DNA of 64,000 bases from Cladopsammia gracilis (lineage: Eukaryota > Cnidaria > Anthozoa > Scleractinia > Dendrophylliidae). Below are positions 9,896 through 23,502 of the stretch, piece after piece. Each line of letters starts with the position of its first letter. Position 1 is the stretch's first letter. The notes under the pieces were generated by a model, which saw only the letters and a program-made list of their open reading frames with translations, searched no databases and was not told where the DNA came from. The translations under genes were made by a program, and so were the position numbers. The DNA lies in assembly GCA_022457155.1 (NCBI GenBank), contig JAJGOT010000003.1, positions 3,506,501-3,570,500 of the forward strand, written 5' to 3'.

Positions 9896-11079
9896 TTGTT
9901 ATCTGAAGACTTTTTGTGGTGACATTTTTGGCGTGAAAGATTTTGGCGAGGACGTTTATGGAGGGCTTTTTGGGGGTTCTGAGCCGTTGTACATTGTTGG
10001 GATCTGGTTTTTCGTGTCTAAAAATTTGGCCTCATTTCTTTTCTTTTTTTCTTTTTTTTTTTGCGGATCTAGAGCAAAATTTCTCTTTTTCTTTCTTTCT
10101 TTTTTCCTTTCAAGATCAAAACAAATTTCTGTGAAAAAGGCGACGTGTTAAGGCGGGACTTAGCTGAACGCCATTTTCCGCCACTTAAAGGGGCTTTAAT
10201 AGAAATATCTCGTTCACGTTTCAAGCAATCCAAAACTTAATCTGAATCTACGTTATGGGGTGTTTTGTAAATTTTGGGGTGATTTTGGGGTATGTTTGGG
10301 AGGAAATAGTTTTTCTCAAAGGATTGGGGTAGGTGGAGTAGAGTCCCACCCTCATTGGTCCACCCGCACGAGAGAGCTCATAATAAGCTAATGATGCTGA
10401 AAGCTTGTATAAGAGGCGACAGCGTCTTTTCCTCCCATGCATGTGGAACACATTTTCTTTCCTGTTTTGGTGCTAACATAACAATAAACTGCAAGGCTGA
10501 TCTGACTACGTAAAAAATAAGACTTTGCGAGATACCAATACGACAAAACCATTAATTTTCAAATACTCCCCCTACCTCCTCCCCCCACCCTCAAGTCCCA
10601 AATCTTTCTTTTTTTTCCCGACTTTTTCAGGTACGCACGTGCGTACGTACGTACAGGCAGCTAAGCCCCTGAATTCTATTTGCTTGATGTCGATTACTAT
10701 TTACATCAGGGATTTTCTTGGAAAAGTTCGTTTTAAGCTTCAAGTCGTGATGCTTCAATAAGCTTATACACTAAGATTCTTCTCTCTTGTGACAAAACCT
10801 CGTACAACACATAACTCGGCCCACGATAGCACACCGATTATGAAATTATGGAAATACACTTATATCCAATTTTTCTTCCTGCGTTGCCTGCATTCTGAAG
10901 AATATTTCTTGAGTCCTTCAATGTGTGGACAATCTTCGTCAATCTTCACCAGGCGCAATATGCGTGACTTGCCTCGTTTCCAGTCCAGCCTCGACACACT
11001 GGGACTCAGCCTTGCGTGACAAGGAAGAAATGTTTTAAAACAAGTAATTTTTCAGCCTTTTGTTTGCTAAAGGACAAAA
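9896..11079. other. Intergenic, low-complexity patches only
   Basis: T-rich tracts at 10035-10110, an ACGT/GTAC run at 10634-10655 and short open frames without family resemblance. Nothing else is recognised. Confidence 0.4.
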
Positions 11080-11082
11080 AAT

Positions 11083-11121
<39 letters not shown>
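11080..11121. repeat. (AT)n microsatellite
   Basis: About 40 bases of alternating AT with one GT interruption, abutting the palindromic element at 11122. Confidence 0.9.
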
Positions 11122-11123
<2 letters not shown>

Positions 11124-11284
11124 GTTATGGTTCAAATTTTTCTTTGGTTTAAATGTTTTGAAAACAGTTTGATTTTTGTTTTCCTTTGTCTCAGAATATA
11201 GTAATAAATCTGAGACAAAAGAAAATAAAAATTAAACTGGTTTCAAAAAATTTAAACCAAAGAAAAATTTGAACCACAACATAT
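11122..11284. mobile_element. 163-bp palindromic MITE in an AT microsatellite
   Basis: Left arm ATGTTATGGTTCAAATTTTT and the reverse complement of the right arm ATGTTGTGGTTCAAATTTTT match. The match continues through CTTTGGTTTAAA to TTTGTCTCAGA at the centre. The loop is about 15 bases (near 11195-11210). AT repeats flank both sides, consistent with TA-targeted insertion. Confidence 0.75.
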
Positions 11285-11313
11285 ATATTTATTATAAAAT
11301 TTTCTTTATCTCC

Positions 11314-11348
11314 TGTGCCCGCCTCGAATAGCCCTAATTGCGGGCACA
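11314..11348. repeat. 35-bp hairpin, related to 6293-6337
   Basis: 9-bp arms TGTGCCCGC and GCGGGCACA enclose CTCGAATAGCCC. The core is shared with 6293 while the outer stem pairs differ yet stay complementary. Confidence 0.65.
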
Positions 11349-13110
11349 AAAAAGTACCGAAAGCCTACTCCTTGTATTATTTAAATGTCAGTGTCTTTTA
11401 GCGATTGGCTGGGCAATCAAAACTCTGAACATTTGAGCTAAATAAACTCGTAGAATTTTCAAACAGTTCGCGATAGCATAGAAAATATATGTTTGATTGA
11501 ATTCTGTTGCCGCAGACCTCAATTGAAATACCGCAAAGATAAATACATGCTATAAATCATTTCTCTTGTTTACTTTTTGAAGAAAACAAGCATAACATAC
11601 CTGTCTCACTCTCTACTACATCTAAAAAGAAGGCAAGATTATCAGCTAAATATTGCTGACCACCTGTACTTTTTTTAATCCGTTCCCAATGAAAAGCTAG
11701 GATAAGTTCAAATCTAAAATTTCCGGATTTTGGTTAATCCATCGAATCCTTTCTCAGAATGGATTCATTGGATTTGAAATCCTTTTTAAAATTTGTCCAA
11801 AGGAACAGAAAATCCATTTTTGGATTCAAAATGCGGATTTAGATTTTGACCAAAGGATCGCACCCGATCCGTGTTCTTTGCCAAGGGGTGGCTCAGAAAA
11901 AAAAAATTGAGTCTCCCAAAAATTTAGTCAAATGTCATCGGTACCCAGTCTAGATTTTACAACGGTTCTCTTGGAGTCGCGTCTCTTCTCTTTTTTGGAC
12001 TTTCGGACTCGCATGTCAGCTCCATACTACTAGTCTTGCCGAGTCGTAAAGTCACGAATTCACCATTTGCTAATCCAGCTGTCGAAAAAAAAAACCCTAG
12101 TAGAACAGCTGATGGAAATCGCAACGCAACACTAAGGCAAACCATTGAAAAGTGACAGGTGGCATTCGAAAAAAAATTGGTCTGAATTATCACCAAGATA
12201 AGTCAGCAACATCATAATACCAAATAAACAGCTGAAATGCAGCGATATATTCAAAATGAGAATTATTCCTTGACAATTTCGCTTCAGATCGTTATAATAT
12301 TGAACCTGACTGAGATTTATGTAGTCAAAGTACACCGCTTATCCGCCACGAATTTCTTGTGATAGCGAGCTTTATGCTATGCTTGTGATATGAGCTTTGT
12401 GTATGATCTGTTTTGGCCGCCATATTACTGGAGATGCCCTTATGAAGGAGGGTATAAACATGGAGTATAAATGGAGGGGCTTCTATAATTAGGGTCGATT
12501 TCCCAACCCGCATTCCGGCCTAATATGAGATCCACTTTTGAATTTCTCTAAAATGCCAATTTACTTATTCAAATAAGACCCCATTTACACTGAACATGTT
12601 CAGGAGTTAAACCAAGTTGTTTAAGGTCTCTATCTTGAACCTTTTTTTAAAAGCATGAGGTCAAATACATAAAATTCAAAATACCAGGAAAGATTAGCCT
12701 GTCGTAGTAAATATATGTTTTCGTTCGGTAAATTTTATCTTTGGAAACAAACCCTTTTAGCGGAAAGGGCTGGAATTTATAGCGACGGGCATATTCACTG
12801 TTTTCGGCGCACTGGACACATTAACAAAATAAATTCCCTCAATAACTTTGATTCTAGATTTCTTGCGCGCTTACACTAAACCTCTAATTTTCGAAAAACT
12901 CTGTTTACATTCAATTATCAGGAAGTTGATTCAGGTCTGATGAACAAATGAGTTTGAAGTATAAGTACGAAATTTGTAAAAATGTAGCGTAATAATTCGG
13001 CTGAGACAAAATATTTAGGTCCTTTTCAGTCCATTTAAGGTCTTACATAATAAACATATATTTTTCTTCAACACTGTGTAACTTAGTGTACCAAATTCAA
13101 TCAGTCTTCA
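11349..13110. other. Intergenic, no gene recognised
   Basis: At 11690-11880 several GGATT and AATCC boxes alternate and look like a decayed palindromic repeat. Minus-strand frames at 11957-12513 have no family resemblance. Nothing convincing is seen between 12520 and 13110. Confidence 0.4.
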
Positions 13111-13425
13111 ACCCCCCCGGGGGGTGGGGTACTCCCTATAATGGGCTATACGGGGATGCTCCTTCCGAAAGCGGTGCCATTTTTAGGCTGGAGGTATACA
13201 AAAGGGTAGTGGTTTCGCGAGTTGAATATAAAAAACGGAAGGGGAATTAAAACTGTAATTTAGGTATAAAAGGGTCTTCAAAGTATTTCAAACAGACGCT
13301 AGTGGTAACTGGTAGTGCTTGTGGTAACGCTTGATGTTTTATTCCGTGGATATCGTTCCATAAGGGTATAGTACTGAAAGAGATGCATTGTTTCTTTCTC
13401 GAGTACCCCCCCCCCCCCCCGGGTC
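13111..13425. mobile_element. GGGGTACTC-family inverted-repeat element, copy 2
   Basis: Left end CCCCCCCGGGGGGTGGGGTACTC (two overlapping homopolymer blocks then GTACTC) and right end GAGTACC followed by a C run and GGG are inverted. The interior (GGTATACAAAAGGGTAGTGG) lacks coding capacity. Same end family as 1054-1491. Confidence 0.6.
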
Positions 13426-13615
13426 GTCAATGCCAAGATCACCTTTTATCTTTCAAGTTACTGATGTAAACACCATCACAAAAGGTTTTCCATCTCGTAT
13501 ATTTTCAAGTTCTACAATAAAGTTGAAACCAAAGACCGGAACTCTAAGTTAACCTTTATACACGAACAAATTTGTTTAACATTGTCAGTTCACTTGTGAG
13601 GAGCGGAGAGTGAAG

Positions 13616-13692
13616 ATGTTTCGTCTTCTTGTTCTTTGGCCTTTTTCTTGGCCGGTTCCTTCGGAACATCGCAGAACAAATCTTCAAATCAG
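13616..13692 (+). CDS. Candidate exon a of a small unidentified gene
   Basis: ATG at 13616 opens MFRLLVLWPFSWPVPSEHRR, a hydrophobic start like a short signal sequence, then a donor (ATCAG/GTAAAG). In the ATG frame the exon ends in phase 2. It joins 13980-14088, whose frame starts QIPCKCSELEVEEG, then a short run in 14364-14455 to a TGA: a complete reading of about 84 codons. In another phase the same bases read FLFFGLFLGRFLRN and continue through three later blocks. No family is recognised, and the choice of frame is open. Confidence 0.3.
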
Positions 13693-13844
13693 GTAAAGCC
13701 AAAGTAATAATTCTAAGTACACGTCCTTATAGCATTTAAATTGTTCCTTATTGGTGAAGTTAGTTAAATTCTAGATCCCGAAACTGTGTTTACACACTAT
13801 CCCCTTGAGCTTGTCTTTAATATACCGATCATAACATTTATCAC

Positions 13845-13930
13845 GGGGGGTACTCTGCAAATTTTTGGGTGGGGGTGTGCCGTTGGGACTCTGAGACCAA
13901 CGAGAGACCAACGAGACCAACGAGACGGTA
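13845..13930 (+). repeat. Fragment of the GGGGTACTC family plus a 9-bp tandem
   Basis: GGGGGGTACTCTGCAAAT, then GGGGGTGTGCCGTTGGGAC, matches the reverse-complemented right end of the element at 1054-1491. A short tandem of ACCAACGAG units follows (about 13895-13926). Confidence 0.6.
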
Positions 13931-13979
13931 AAGTCTGAAATTGCAATTCGTGAAAAATCGTGTGCTTTTACATTTTCAG

Positions 13980-14088
13980 ACAAATTCCATGTAAATGCAG
14001 TGAATTGGAAGTGGAGGAAGGGAACGGAATGGAGAATGGCACGGATCAACAAACTGAGATCACAGAATCGGGAGGAAACGCTGTTAAG
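13980..14088 (+). CDS. Candidate exon b, related to 35724-35796
   Basis: Acceptor CATTTTCAG and donor GTACGA. Two frames are open: one Glu/Thr/Ser-rich (ELEVEEGNGMENGTDQQ), one basic (VNAVNWKWRKGTEWRM). The segment GAATTGGAAGTGG sits at the same place after the acceptor as CAATTGGAAGTGG in 35724-35796, so the two blocks look paralogous. The basic frame joins 14364-14455 in phase. Confidence 0.35.
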
Positions 14089-14363
14089 GTACGAGTGAGA
14101 AACTGGATATTATACAGTACAAGTAGCTTCAAATTTTAAAATGTGGTGGCCAATTCTCTGACGTTCTGCATTTCAATAGTACTAATCTGCACTGGACTGC
14201 TGTTTCCGTCGTCATTAGCGATGGAGCGATCTAACCGTTGTGAATTGCTTGAACTAAATTTCTTCAGAGCAATTTAAACAGTGTGGCGACTTTGTAGAAC
14301 ACGACGGAAGCCTTAACGGTTTTACAACCGGGCCGTTTCTCAACGTTATTTCTTTTTCTTCAG

Positions 14364-14455
14364 GATGTTCCCGGTGTACTTTTTTATCATCAAGAAAGCA
14401 GACAAGAAAACAGGGGGCAAGCAAACAAATGAGAATCACCTTACTTCTTCTACAG
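14364..14455 (+). CDS. Candidate exon c (copy 1)
   Basis: Acceptor TTTTTCTTCAG, donor GTAGGA, 92 bp. The frame MFPVYFFIIKKADKKTGGKQ is open here and in the duplicate at 23204-23295. The frame that follows the ATG model of exon a ends at a TGA inside it. Its sequence resembles candidate exon d (IIKKADKK versus VIKKPVNRR), suggesting an internal exon duplication. Confidence 0.35.
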
Positions 14456-14662
14456 GTAGGATGTTAAAGTTTTCTGTTAATTGATAATTAAATCGTAAGC
14501 CTTATGATTTATGACAACATTTGTGGTTGCGAATGTCTCATCATTTGTAGATAATAAATATAGGATTGTGGAAATCTGACAAATCGTAGTGGATTATGAA
14601 GTTTGCTGTGAAATTGTGCTTTACAATCTGGCCGTTTTTCAACGTTGATTTATTTCCTTTAG

Positions 14663-14735
14663 GGTGCAAGTTCGTTGTCATCAAGAAACCAGTCAACAGG
14701 AGAAGCAAAAGAACGAGATCTTACCTGCTGTAAAG
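14663..14735 (+). CDS. Candidate exon d (copy 1)
   Basis: Acceptor TTTCCTTTAG, donor GTAGGA, 73 bp. In phase with exon c it reads GCKFVVIKKPVNRRSKRTRS then YLL-stop. The other two frames are open throughout. It is conserved in the duplicate at 23503-23575, where YLL becomes YLM before the same stop. Confidence 0.35.
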
Positions 14736-15520
14736 GTAGGATATTATTTTTTAATATTGTAAGTTACACTATAAAAATGCACTTTTGTTGAGCGAACTTT
14801 CATCAATGTTCCTTTATCTTCTTGCGGGAGAATAGGGCTGCAAAGCGAACTATCGTATTTGTTAATTGTTTACCGTTGCATTTTTGGTTTGTATTTTATA
14901 CCTCGGGGAATTTTAAGTTCCCTTTTAAGAAATTAGCCAGGTCAAACCTTGATTCAGGTAATACTTTTCTTAATTCTAAGAAAGTGACCTTTAAATTAAA
15001 TAAAAAAGCACTATTTTCGTGTGATCCTGTTAGTTTTTCTATATAATGCAAAAAGAAAGTTAGAGGTGTTTAAAAATGGTTATATTTGACTTCAAGTCTG
15101 AAATCGGAATAGAATTTTGCCTTTTTATGGCAAAATAGGAAAATTAAAAGTGTAAGGTCTAAAAAATGGTAGAACAAATCACATATTTTGGTCTGGAAGA
15201 GATGACATGAGGGTTTCGGTGTGAATTAGAAGTATCCTTTAATTTGAAAGGAAAACCTGTCTCATGCTCAAGCTAGTGCTTATGCTTGCGTAAATAGTTG
15301 CTTTCATTTGATGTTAATCTCTCGTACTTGGGAGCTGGGTTGGCGTTAGTAGTAAAAACTGGGTTTTAGGATTATTATCAATTGAAATACAATATACTAT
15401 CAACGCACTTTTTATTGTGCTTGCCGTTTGTGTGATTAACCACTAATTTCTCCTTAAAATATCACTATTATATTAGAGCGGGTTCCACTTGAGTGTCGCA
15501 AAACCAAAGTGATCACTCTG

Positions 15521-18500
15521 ACCAATCACAACACAGACAAAATGAACCAATCCAATGAACCAATCAGAACAGAGGCACACAATCCAATGAACCTATTACA
15601 ACAGAGGTAGACAATCCAATGAACTAATCACAACAGATGCAGACAATCCAATAAACCAATCAAAACAGAGGTAGACAATGCAATAAGTCAATCATAACAG
15701 AGGCAGACACTCCAATGAGTCAATCACAACACAGGCAGACAATCCAATGAACCAATAAGAACAGAGGCAGACAATCCAATGAACCAATCACAACAGAGAC
15801 AGACAATCCAATGAACCAATCACAACACAGGCGGACAATCCAATGAACCAATCATAACAGATGCAGACAATCCAATGAACCAATCACAACAGAGACAGAC
15901 AATCAAATGAATCAGTCACAACAGAGACAGACAATCCAATAAGTCAATCACAACAGAGGCAGACAATCCAATGAGTCAATCACAACACAGGCAGACAATC
16001 CAATGAACCAATAAGAACAGAGGCAGACAATCCAATGAACCAATCACAGCAGAGACAGACAATCCAATGAGACAATCACAACAGAGGCAGAGAATCCAAT
16101 GAGCCAATCACAACAGAGGCAGACAATCCAATGAACCAATCACAACAGAGGCAGACAATCGAATGAGTCAATCATAACAGAGGCAGACAATCGAATGAGT
16201 CAATCACAACAGAGGTAGACAATCCAATAAGTCAATCACAACACAGGCAGACAATCCAATGAGTCAATCACAAGAGAGGCAGACAATCCAATGAACCAAT
16301 CAAAACATAGGCAGACAATCCAATGAGTCAATCACAACAGAGACAGACATCCAAAGAACCAATCAAAACAGAGGTAGATAATCCAATGAACCAATCACAA
16401 CAGAGACAGACAATCCAATGAACCATTCACAACACAGGCGGACAATCCAATGAACCAATCACAACACAGGCAGACAATCCAAAGAACCAATCAGAACAGA
16501 GGGAAACAATCCAATGAACCAATCAGAACAGAGGCAGACAATCTAATGAACCAATCACAACAGAGGCAGACAATCCAGTGAACCAATCACAACAGAGACA
16601 GACAATCAAATGAATCAGTCACAACAGAGACAGACAATCCAATGAACCAATCACAACACAGGCGGACAATCCAATGAACCAATCATAACAGATGCAGACA
16701 ATCCAATGAACCAATCACAACAGAGACAGACAATCAAATGAATCAGTCACAACAGAGACAGACAATCCAATAAGTCAATCACAACAGAGGCAGACAATCC
16801 AATGAGTCAATCACAACACATGCAGACAATCCAATGAACCAATAAGAACAGAGGCAGACAATCCAATGAGTCAATCACAACAGAGACAGACAATCCAATG
16901 AGACAATCACAACAGAGGCAGAGAATCCAATGAGCCATCACAACAGAGGCAGACAATCCAATGAACCATTCACAACACAGGCGGACAATCCAATGAACCA
17001 ATCACAACACAGGCAGACAATCCAAAGAACCAATCAGAACAGAGGGAAACAATCCAATGAACCAATCAGAACAGAGGCAGACAATCTAATGAACCAATCA
17101 CAACAGAAGCAGACAATACAATAAACCAATCACAACAGAGGCAGAGAATCCAATAAACCAATCAAAACAGAGGCAGACAATCCAATGAACCAATCACAAA
17201 AGAGGCAGACAATTCAATGAGTCAATCACAACAGAGGCAGACAATCCTTTGAACCAATCACAACAGAAGCAGACAATCCAATGAACCAATCACAGCAGAG
17301 GCAGACAATCAAATGAACCAATCACAACAGAGGCAGACAATCCAGAGAACCAATCGCAACAGAGGCAGACAATCTAATCAACCAATCACAACAGAGGCAG
17401 ACAATCCAATGAGTCAATCACAACAGAGGCAGACAATCCAATGAGCCAATCACAACAGAGGCAGACAATCCAATGAACCAATCACAACAGAGACACACAA
17501 TCCAATGAACGAATCACAACACAGGCAGACAATCAAATCAAACAATCACAGTAGGGGCAGACAATCCAATGATTCAATCACAACAGAGGCAGACAATCCA
17601 ATGAGTCAATCACAACAGAGGCAGACAATCCAATGAACCAATCACAACAGAGGCAGACAATCTAATGAACCAATCACAACAGAGGCAGACAATGCAACGA
17701 ACCAATTAGAACTGAGGCAGACAGTCCAATGAACCAATCAGAACAGAGATAGACAATCAAATGAACCAGTCACAACACATACAGACAATCAAATGAACCA
17801 ATCACAACAGAGACAGACAATCCACCGAACCAATCACAACAGAGTGAGACAATCCAATGAACCAATCACAACAGAGTGAGACAATCCAATGAACCAATCA
17901 GAACAGAGGCAGATAATCCAATAAACTAATCACAACAGAGGCAGACAATGCAATTAACTAATCACAACAGAGGCAGACAATCCAATGAACCAATCACAAC
18001 AGAGGCAGACAATCCAATGAGTCAATCACAAGAGAGGCAGACAATCCCATGAGTCAATCAAAACAGAGGTAGACAACCCAATGAGTCAATCACAACAGAG
18101 GCATAGAATCCAATGAGTCAATCACAACAGAGGCATACAATCCAATGAACCAATCACAACAGAGGTGGACAATCCAATGAGTCAATCACATCAGAGGCAT
18201 ACAATCGAATGAACCAATCACAACAGAGGTAGACAATCCAATGAAACAAACACAACAGAGCCAAACAATCGAATGAGCCAATCACAACAGAGGCAGACCA
18301 TCCAATGAGTCAATCACAACAGAGGAAGACAATCCAATGAGTCAATCACAACACAGGCAGACAATCCAATGAACCAATAAGAACAGAGGCAGACAATCCA
18401 ATCAACCAATCACAGCAGAGGCAGACAATCCAATGATACAATCACAACAGAGGCAGACAATCCAGAGAACCAATAACAACACAGACAGACAATCAAATGA

Positions 18501-21500
18501 ACCAATCACAACATATGCAGACAATCCAATGAACCAATCAGAACAGAGGCAGACAATCCAATGAACCAATCACAACAGAGGCAATGAACCAATCACAACA
18601 GAGACAGACAATCGAATGAACCAATCACAACAGAGACAAACAATCGAATGAACCAATCACAACAGAGACAGACAATCGAATGAACCAATCACAACAGAGA
18701 CAGACAATCGAATGAACCAATCACAACAGAGACAGACAATCGAATGAACCAATCACAACAGAGACAGACAATCAAATGAACCAATCACAACAGAGACAGA
18801 CAATCCACCGAACCAATCACAACAGAGTGAGACAATCCAATGAACCAATCACAACAGAGTGAGACAATCCAATGAACCAATCAGAACAGAGGCAGATAAT
18901 CCAATAAACTAATCACAACAGAGGCAGACAATCCAATGAACTAATCACAACAGAGGCAGACAATCCAATGAACCAATCACAACAGAGGCAGACAATCCAA
19001 TGAGTCAATCACAAGAGAGGCAGACAATCCCATGAGTCAATCAAAACAGAGGTAGACAACCCAATGAGTCAATCACAACAGAGGCATAGAATCCAATGAG
19101 TCAATCACAACAGAGGAATACAATCCAATGAACCAATCACAACAGAGGTGGACAATCCAATGAGTCAATCACATCAGAGGCATACAATCCAATGAACCAA
19201 TCACAACAGAGGTAGACAATCCAATGAAACAAACACAACAGAGGCAAACAATCGAATGAGCCAATCACAACAGAGGCAGACCATCCAATGAGTCAATCAC
19301 AACAGAGGAAGACAATCCAATGAGTCAATCACAACACAGGCAGACAATCCAATGAACCAATAAGAACAGAGGCAGACAATCCAATCAACCAATCACAGCA
19401 GAGGCAGACAATCCAATGAGACAATCACAACAGAGGCAGACAATCCAATGAACCTATCAAAACAGAGACAGACAATCAAATGAACCAATCACAACAGAGG
19501 CAGACAATCCAGAGAACCAATAACAACAGAGGCAGACAATCCAATGAACCTATCAAAACAGAGACAGACAATCCAATGAACCAATCAAAACAGAGGCAGA
19601 TAATCCAATAAGTCAATCACAACAGAGGCAGACAATCCAATGAACCAATCACAACGGATGCAGACAATCCAATGAACCAATCACAACAGAGATAGACAAT
19701 CCAATGAGTCAATCACAACAGATGCATACAATCCAATGAACCAATCACAACAGAGGCAGACAATCTAACGAACCAATTAGAACTGAGGCAGACAGTCCAA
19801 TGAACCAATCAGAACAGAGAAAGGTAATCGAATAAACTAATCACAACAGAGGCAGACAATCCAATGAACTAATCGCAACAGAAACAGACAATCCAATGAG
19901 CCAATGACAAAAAAGGCAGACAATAAATTGAACCAATCAAAACAGAGGCAGACAATCCAATGAACCAATCACAAAAGAGGCAGACAATTCAATGAGTCAA
20001 TCACAACAGAGGCAGACAATCCTTTGAACCAACCACAACAGAAGCAGACAATCACAACAGAGACACACAATCCAATGAACGAATCACAACACAACAGAGG
20101 CAGACAATCAAATGAACCAATCACAACAGAGGCAGACAATCCAGAGAACCAATCGCAACAGAGGCAGACAATCTAATCAACCAATCACAACAGAGGCAGA
20201 CAATCCAATGAGTCAATCACAACAGAGGCAGACAATCCAATGAGCCAATCACAACAGAGGCAGACAATCCAATGAACCAATCACAACAGAGGCAGACAAT
20301 CCAATGAACCAATCAAAACAGAGGCAGACAATCCAATAAGTCAATCACAACAGAGGCAGACAATCCAATGAACCAATCACAACGGATGCAGACAATCCAA
20401 TGAACCAATCACAACAGAGATAGACAATCCAATGAGTCAATCACAACAGATGCATACAATCCAATGAACCAATCACAACAGAGGCAGACAATCTAACGAA
20501 CCAATTAGAACTGAGGCAGACAGTCCAATGAACCAATCAGAACAGAGAAAGGTAATCGAATAAACTAATCACAACAGAGGCAGACAATCCAATGAACTAA
20601 TCGCAACAGAAACAGACAATCCAATGAGCCAATGACAAAAGAGGCAGACAATAAATTGAACCAATCAAAACAGAGGCAGACAATCCAATGAACCAATCAC
20701 AAAAGAGGCAGACAATTCAATGAGTCAATCACAACAGAGGCAGACAATCCTTTGAACCAACCACAACAGAAGCAGATAATCACAACAGAGACACACAATC
20801 CAATGAACGAATCACAACACAGGCAGACAATCCAATGAAACAATCACAGTAGAGGCAGACAATCCAATGAGCCAATCACAAAAGAGGCAGACAATCCAAT
20901 GAGTCAATCACAACAGAGGCAGACAATCCAATGAGTCAATCACAACAGAGGCAGACAATCCAATGAACCAATCACAACAGAGGCAGACAATCCAACGAAC
21001 CAATTAGAACTGAGGCAGACAGTCCAATGAACCAATCAGAACAGAAACAGACTATCCAATGAGCCAATGACAAAAGAGGCAGACAATAAAATGAACCAAT
21101 CACAACAGAAGCAGACAATACAATAAACCAATCACAACAGAGGCAGAGAATCCAATAAACCAATCAAAACAGAGGCAGACAATCCAATGAACCAATCACA
21201 AAAGAGGCAGACAATTCAATGAGTCAATCACAACAGAGGCAGACAATCCTTTGAACCAATCACAACAGAAGCAGACAATCCAATGAACCAATCACAGCAG
21301 AGGCAGACAATCAAATGAACCAATCACAACAGAGGCAGACAATCCAGAGAACCAATCGCAACAGAGGCAGACAATCTAATCAACCAATCACAACAGAGGC
21401 AGACAATCCAATGAGTCAATCACAACAGAGGCAGACAATCCAAGAGCCAATCACAACAGAGGCAGACAATCCAATGAACCAATCACAACAGAGACACACA

Positions 21501-22850
21501 ATCCAATGAACGAATCACAACACAGGCAGACAATCCAATCAAACAATCACAGTAGAGGCAGACAATCCAATGATTCAATCACAACAGAGGCAGACAATCC
21601 AATGAGTCAATCACAACAGAGGCAGACAATCCAATGAACCAATCACAACAGTGGCAGACAATCCAATGAACCAATCACAACAGAGGCAGACAATCCAATG
21701 AACCAATCACAACAGAGGCAGACAATCCAACGAACCAATTAGAACTGAGGCAGACAGTCCAATGAACCAATCAGAACAGAGACAGACAATCAAATGAACC
21801 AATCAGAACAGAGACAGACAATCAAATGAACCAGTCACAACACAGACAGACAATCAAATGAACCAATCACAACAGAGACAGACAATCCACCGAACCAATT
21901 AGAACTGAGGCAGACAGTCCAATGAACCAATCAGAACAGAGACAGACAATCAAATGAACCAGTCACAACACAGACAGACAATCAAATGAACCAATCACAA
22001 CAGAGACAGACAATCCACCGAACCAATCACAACAGAGTCAGACAATCCAATGAACCAATCAGAACAGAGGCAGGTAATCCAATAAACTAATCACAACAGA
22101 GGCAGACAATCCAATGAGTCAATCACAACAGAGGCAGACAATCCAATGAACCAATCACAACAGAGGCAGACAATCTAATGAACCAATCACAACAGAGGCA
22201 GACAATCCAACGAACCAATTAGAACTGAGGCAGACAGTCCAATGAACCAATCAGAACAGAGATAGACAATCAAATGAACCAGTCACAACACAGACAGACA
22301 ATCAAATGAACCAATCACAACATATGCAGACAATCCAATGAACCAATCAGAACAGAGGCAGACAATCCAATAAACCAATCACAACAGAGGCAATGAACCA
22401 ATCACAACAGAGACAGACAATCAAATGAACCAGTCACAACAGAGACAGACAATCCAATGAACCAATCACAACAGAGGCAGACAATCCAATGAACCTATCA
22501 AAACAGAGACAGACAATCCAATGAACCAATCACAACAGAGGCAGAGAATTCAATTAACCAATCAAAACAGAGGCAGACAATCCAATAAGTCAATCACAAC
22601 AGAGGCAGACAATCCAATGAACCAATCACAACAGATGCAGACAATCCAATGAACCAATCAGAACAGAGGCAGACAATCCAATGAACCTATTACAAAAGAG
22701 ACAGACAATCCAATGAACCAATCACAACAGTGGCAGACAATCCAATGAACCAATCACAACACAGGCGGACAATCCAATCAACCAATCACAGAAGAGGCAG
22801 ACAACCCAATGAAATAATCACAATAAAATCACAATAAAATCACAAAACAA
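15521..22850. repeat. 32-bp CCAAT satellite, array 1a
   Basis: About 230 head-to-tail units of 32 bp. The unit combines ACCAATCACAACAG with AGGCAGACAATCCAATGA and carries two CCAAT boxes 8 bp apart. Common variants change GAACC to GAGTC, GAGGC to GAGAC, or TCACA to TCAGA. Larger blocks recur inside, for example at offsets of about 983 bp (17821/18804) and 728 bp (19653/20381), so short higher-order duplications are present. The last units decay at 22800-22850 (AATCACAATAAAATC repeats). About 60-residue frames on both strands arise because three 32-bp units equal 32 codons. Confidence 0.97.
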
Positions 22851-22855
22851 TCACC

Positions 22856-22931
22856 ATTCCCTATCCTAGACTAAACCTCCTGAAAATCACACCCTTCACA
22901 GCGGCCCATACCTATATAGCTACAGTACTAC
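22856..22931 (-). repeat. Fragment of the GGGGTACTC-family element
   Basis: CACACCCTTCACAGCGGCCC and ATACCTATATAGCTACAGTA match the reverse complement of about 1070-1125. It sits at the end of satellite array 1a, next to the duplicated 1.3-kb segment. Confidence 0.6.
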
Positions 22932-23203
22932 TTTCTTTCTGATCTTACGGCGATATAGAAATTAACACCTGGCGAATAATTTGTAAGGGGATGTACAATA
23001 TGCGAGCCAGCGAGTCATGCGATGCATTCGTGCGTGGCGCTGTTTGCGTCGTCATTAGCGATGGGGCGATCTAACCGTTTTGAATTGCTTGAACTAAATT
23101 TCTTCAGAGCAATTTAAACAGTGTGGCGACTTTGTAGAACACGATGGAAGCCTTTACGGTTTTTCAACCGGGCCGTTTCTCAACGTTATTTCTTTTTCTT
23201 CAG

Positions 23204-23295
23204 GATGTTCCCGGTGTATTTTTTTATCATCAATAAAGCAGACAAGAAAACAGGGGGCAAGCAAACAAATGAGAATACCCTTCCTTCTTCTACAG
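23204..23295 (+). CDS. Candidate exon c (copy 2)
   Basis: Same acceptor and donor as 14364-14455. Reads MFPVYFFIINKADKKTGGKQ, one residue different in this stretch. The frame is kept despite several substitutions, weak support for coding. Confidence 0.3.
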
Positions 23296-23502
23296 GTAGG
23301 ATGTTAAAGTTTTCTGTTAATTGATAATTAAATCGTAAGCCGTATGATTTATGACAACATTTGTGGTTGCGAATGTCTCATCATTTGTAGATAATTAATA
23401 TAGGATTGCGGAAATCTGACAAATCGTAGTGGATTATGAAGTTTGCTGTGAAATTGTGCTTTACAATCTGGCCGTTTTTCAACATTGATTTATTTCCTTT
23501 AG

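Larger units (their letters stand above)
14197..15520 (+). repeat. 1.3-kb unique-type segment, copy 1 of a duplication with 23037-24349
   Basis: It runs from GTCGTCATTAGCGATG to the satellite boundary (CTCTGACCAATCACAAC) and matches 23037-24349 at an 8,840-bp offset with few substitutions. The later part of copy 2 lacks a net 11 bases. It includes candidate exons c and d. A conserved open stretch at 14822-15046 (MRENRAAKRTIVFV) has no good acceptor. 15050-15520 shows nothing else. Confidence 0.9.

Noticed and set aside
14822..15046. 74-codon frame MRENRAAKRT, conserved in the duplicate at 23671
   Set aside because: Conservation is explained by the recent segmental duplication; no good splice acceptor precedes it and the frame runs through AT-rich intron-like sequence.
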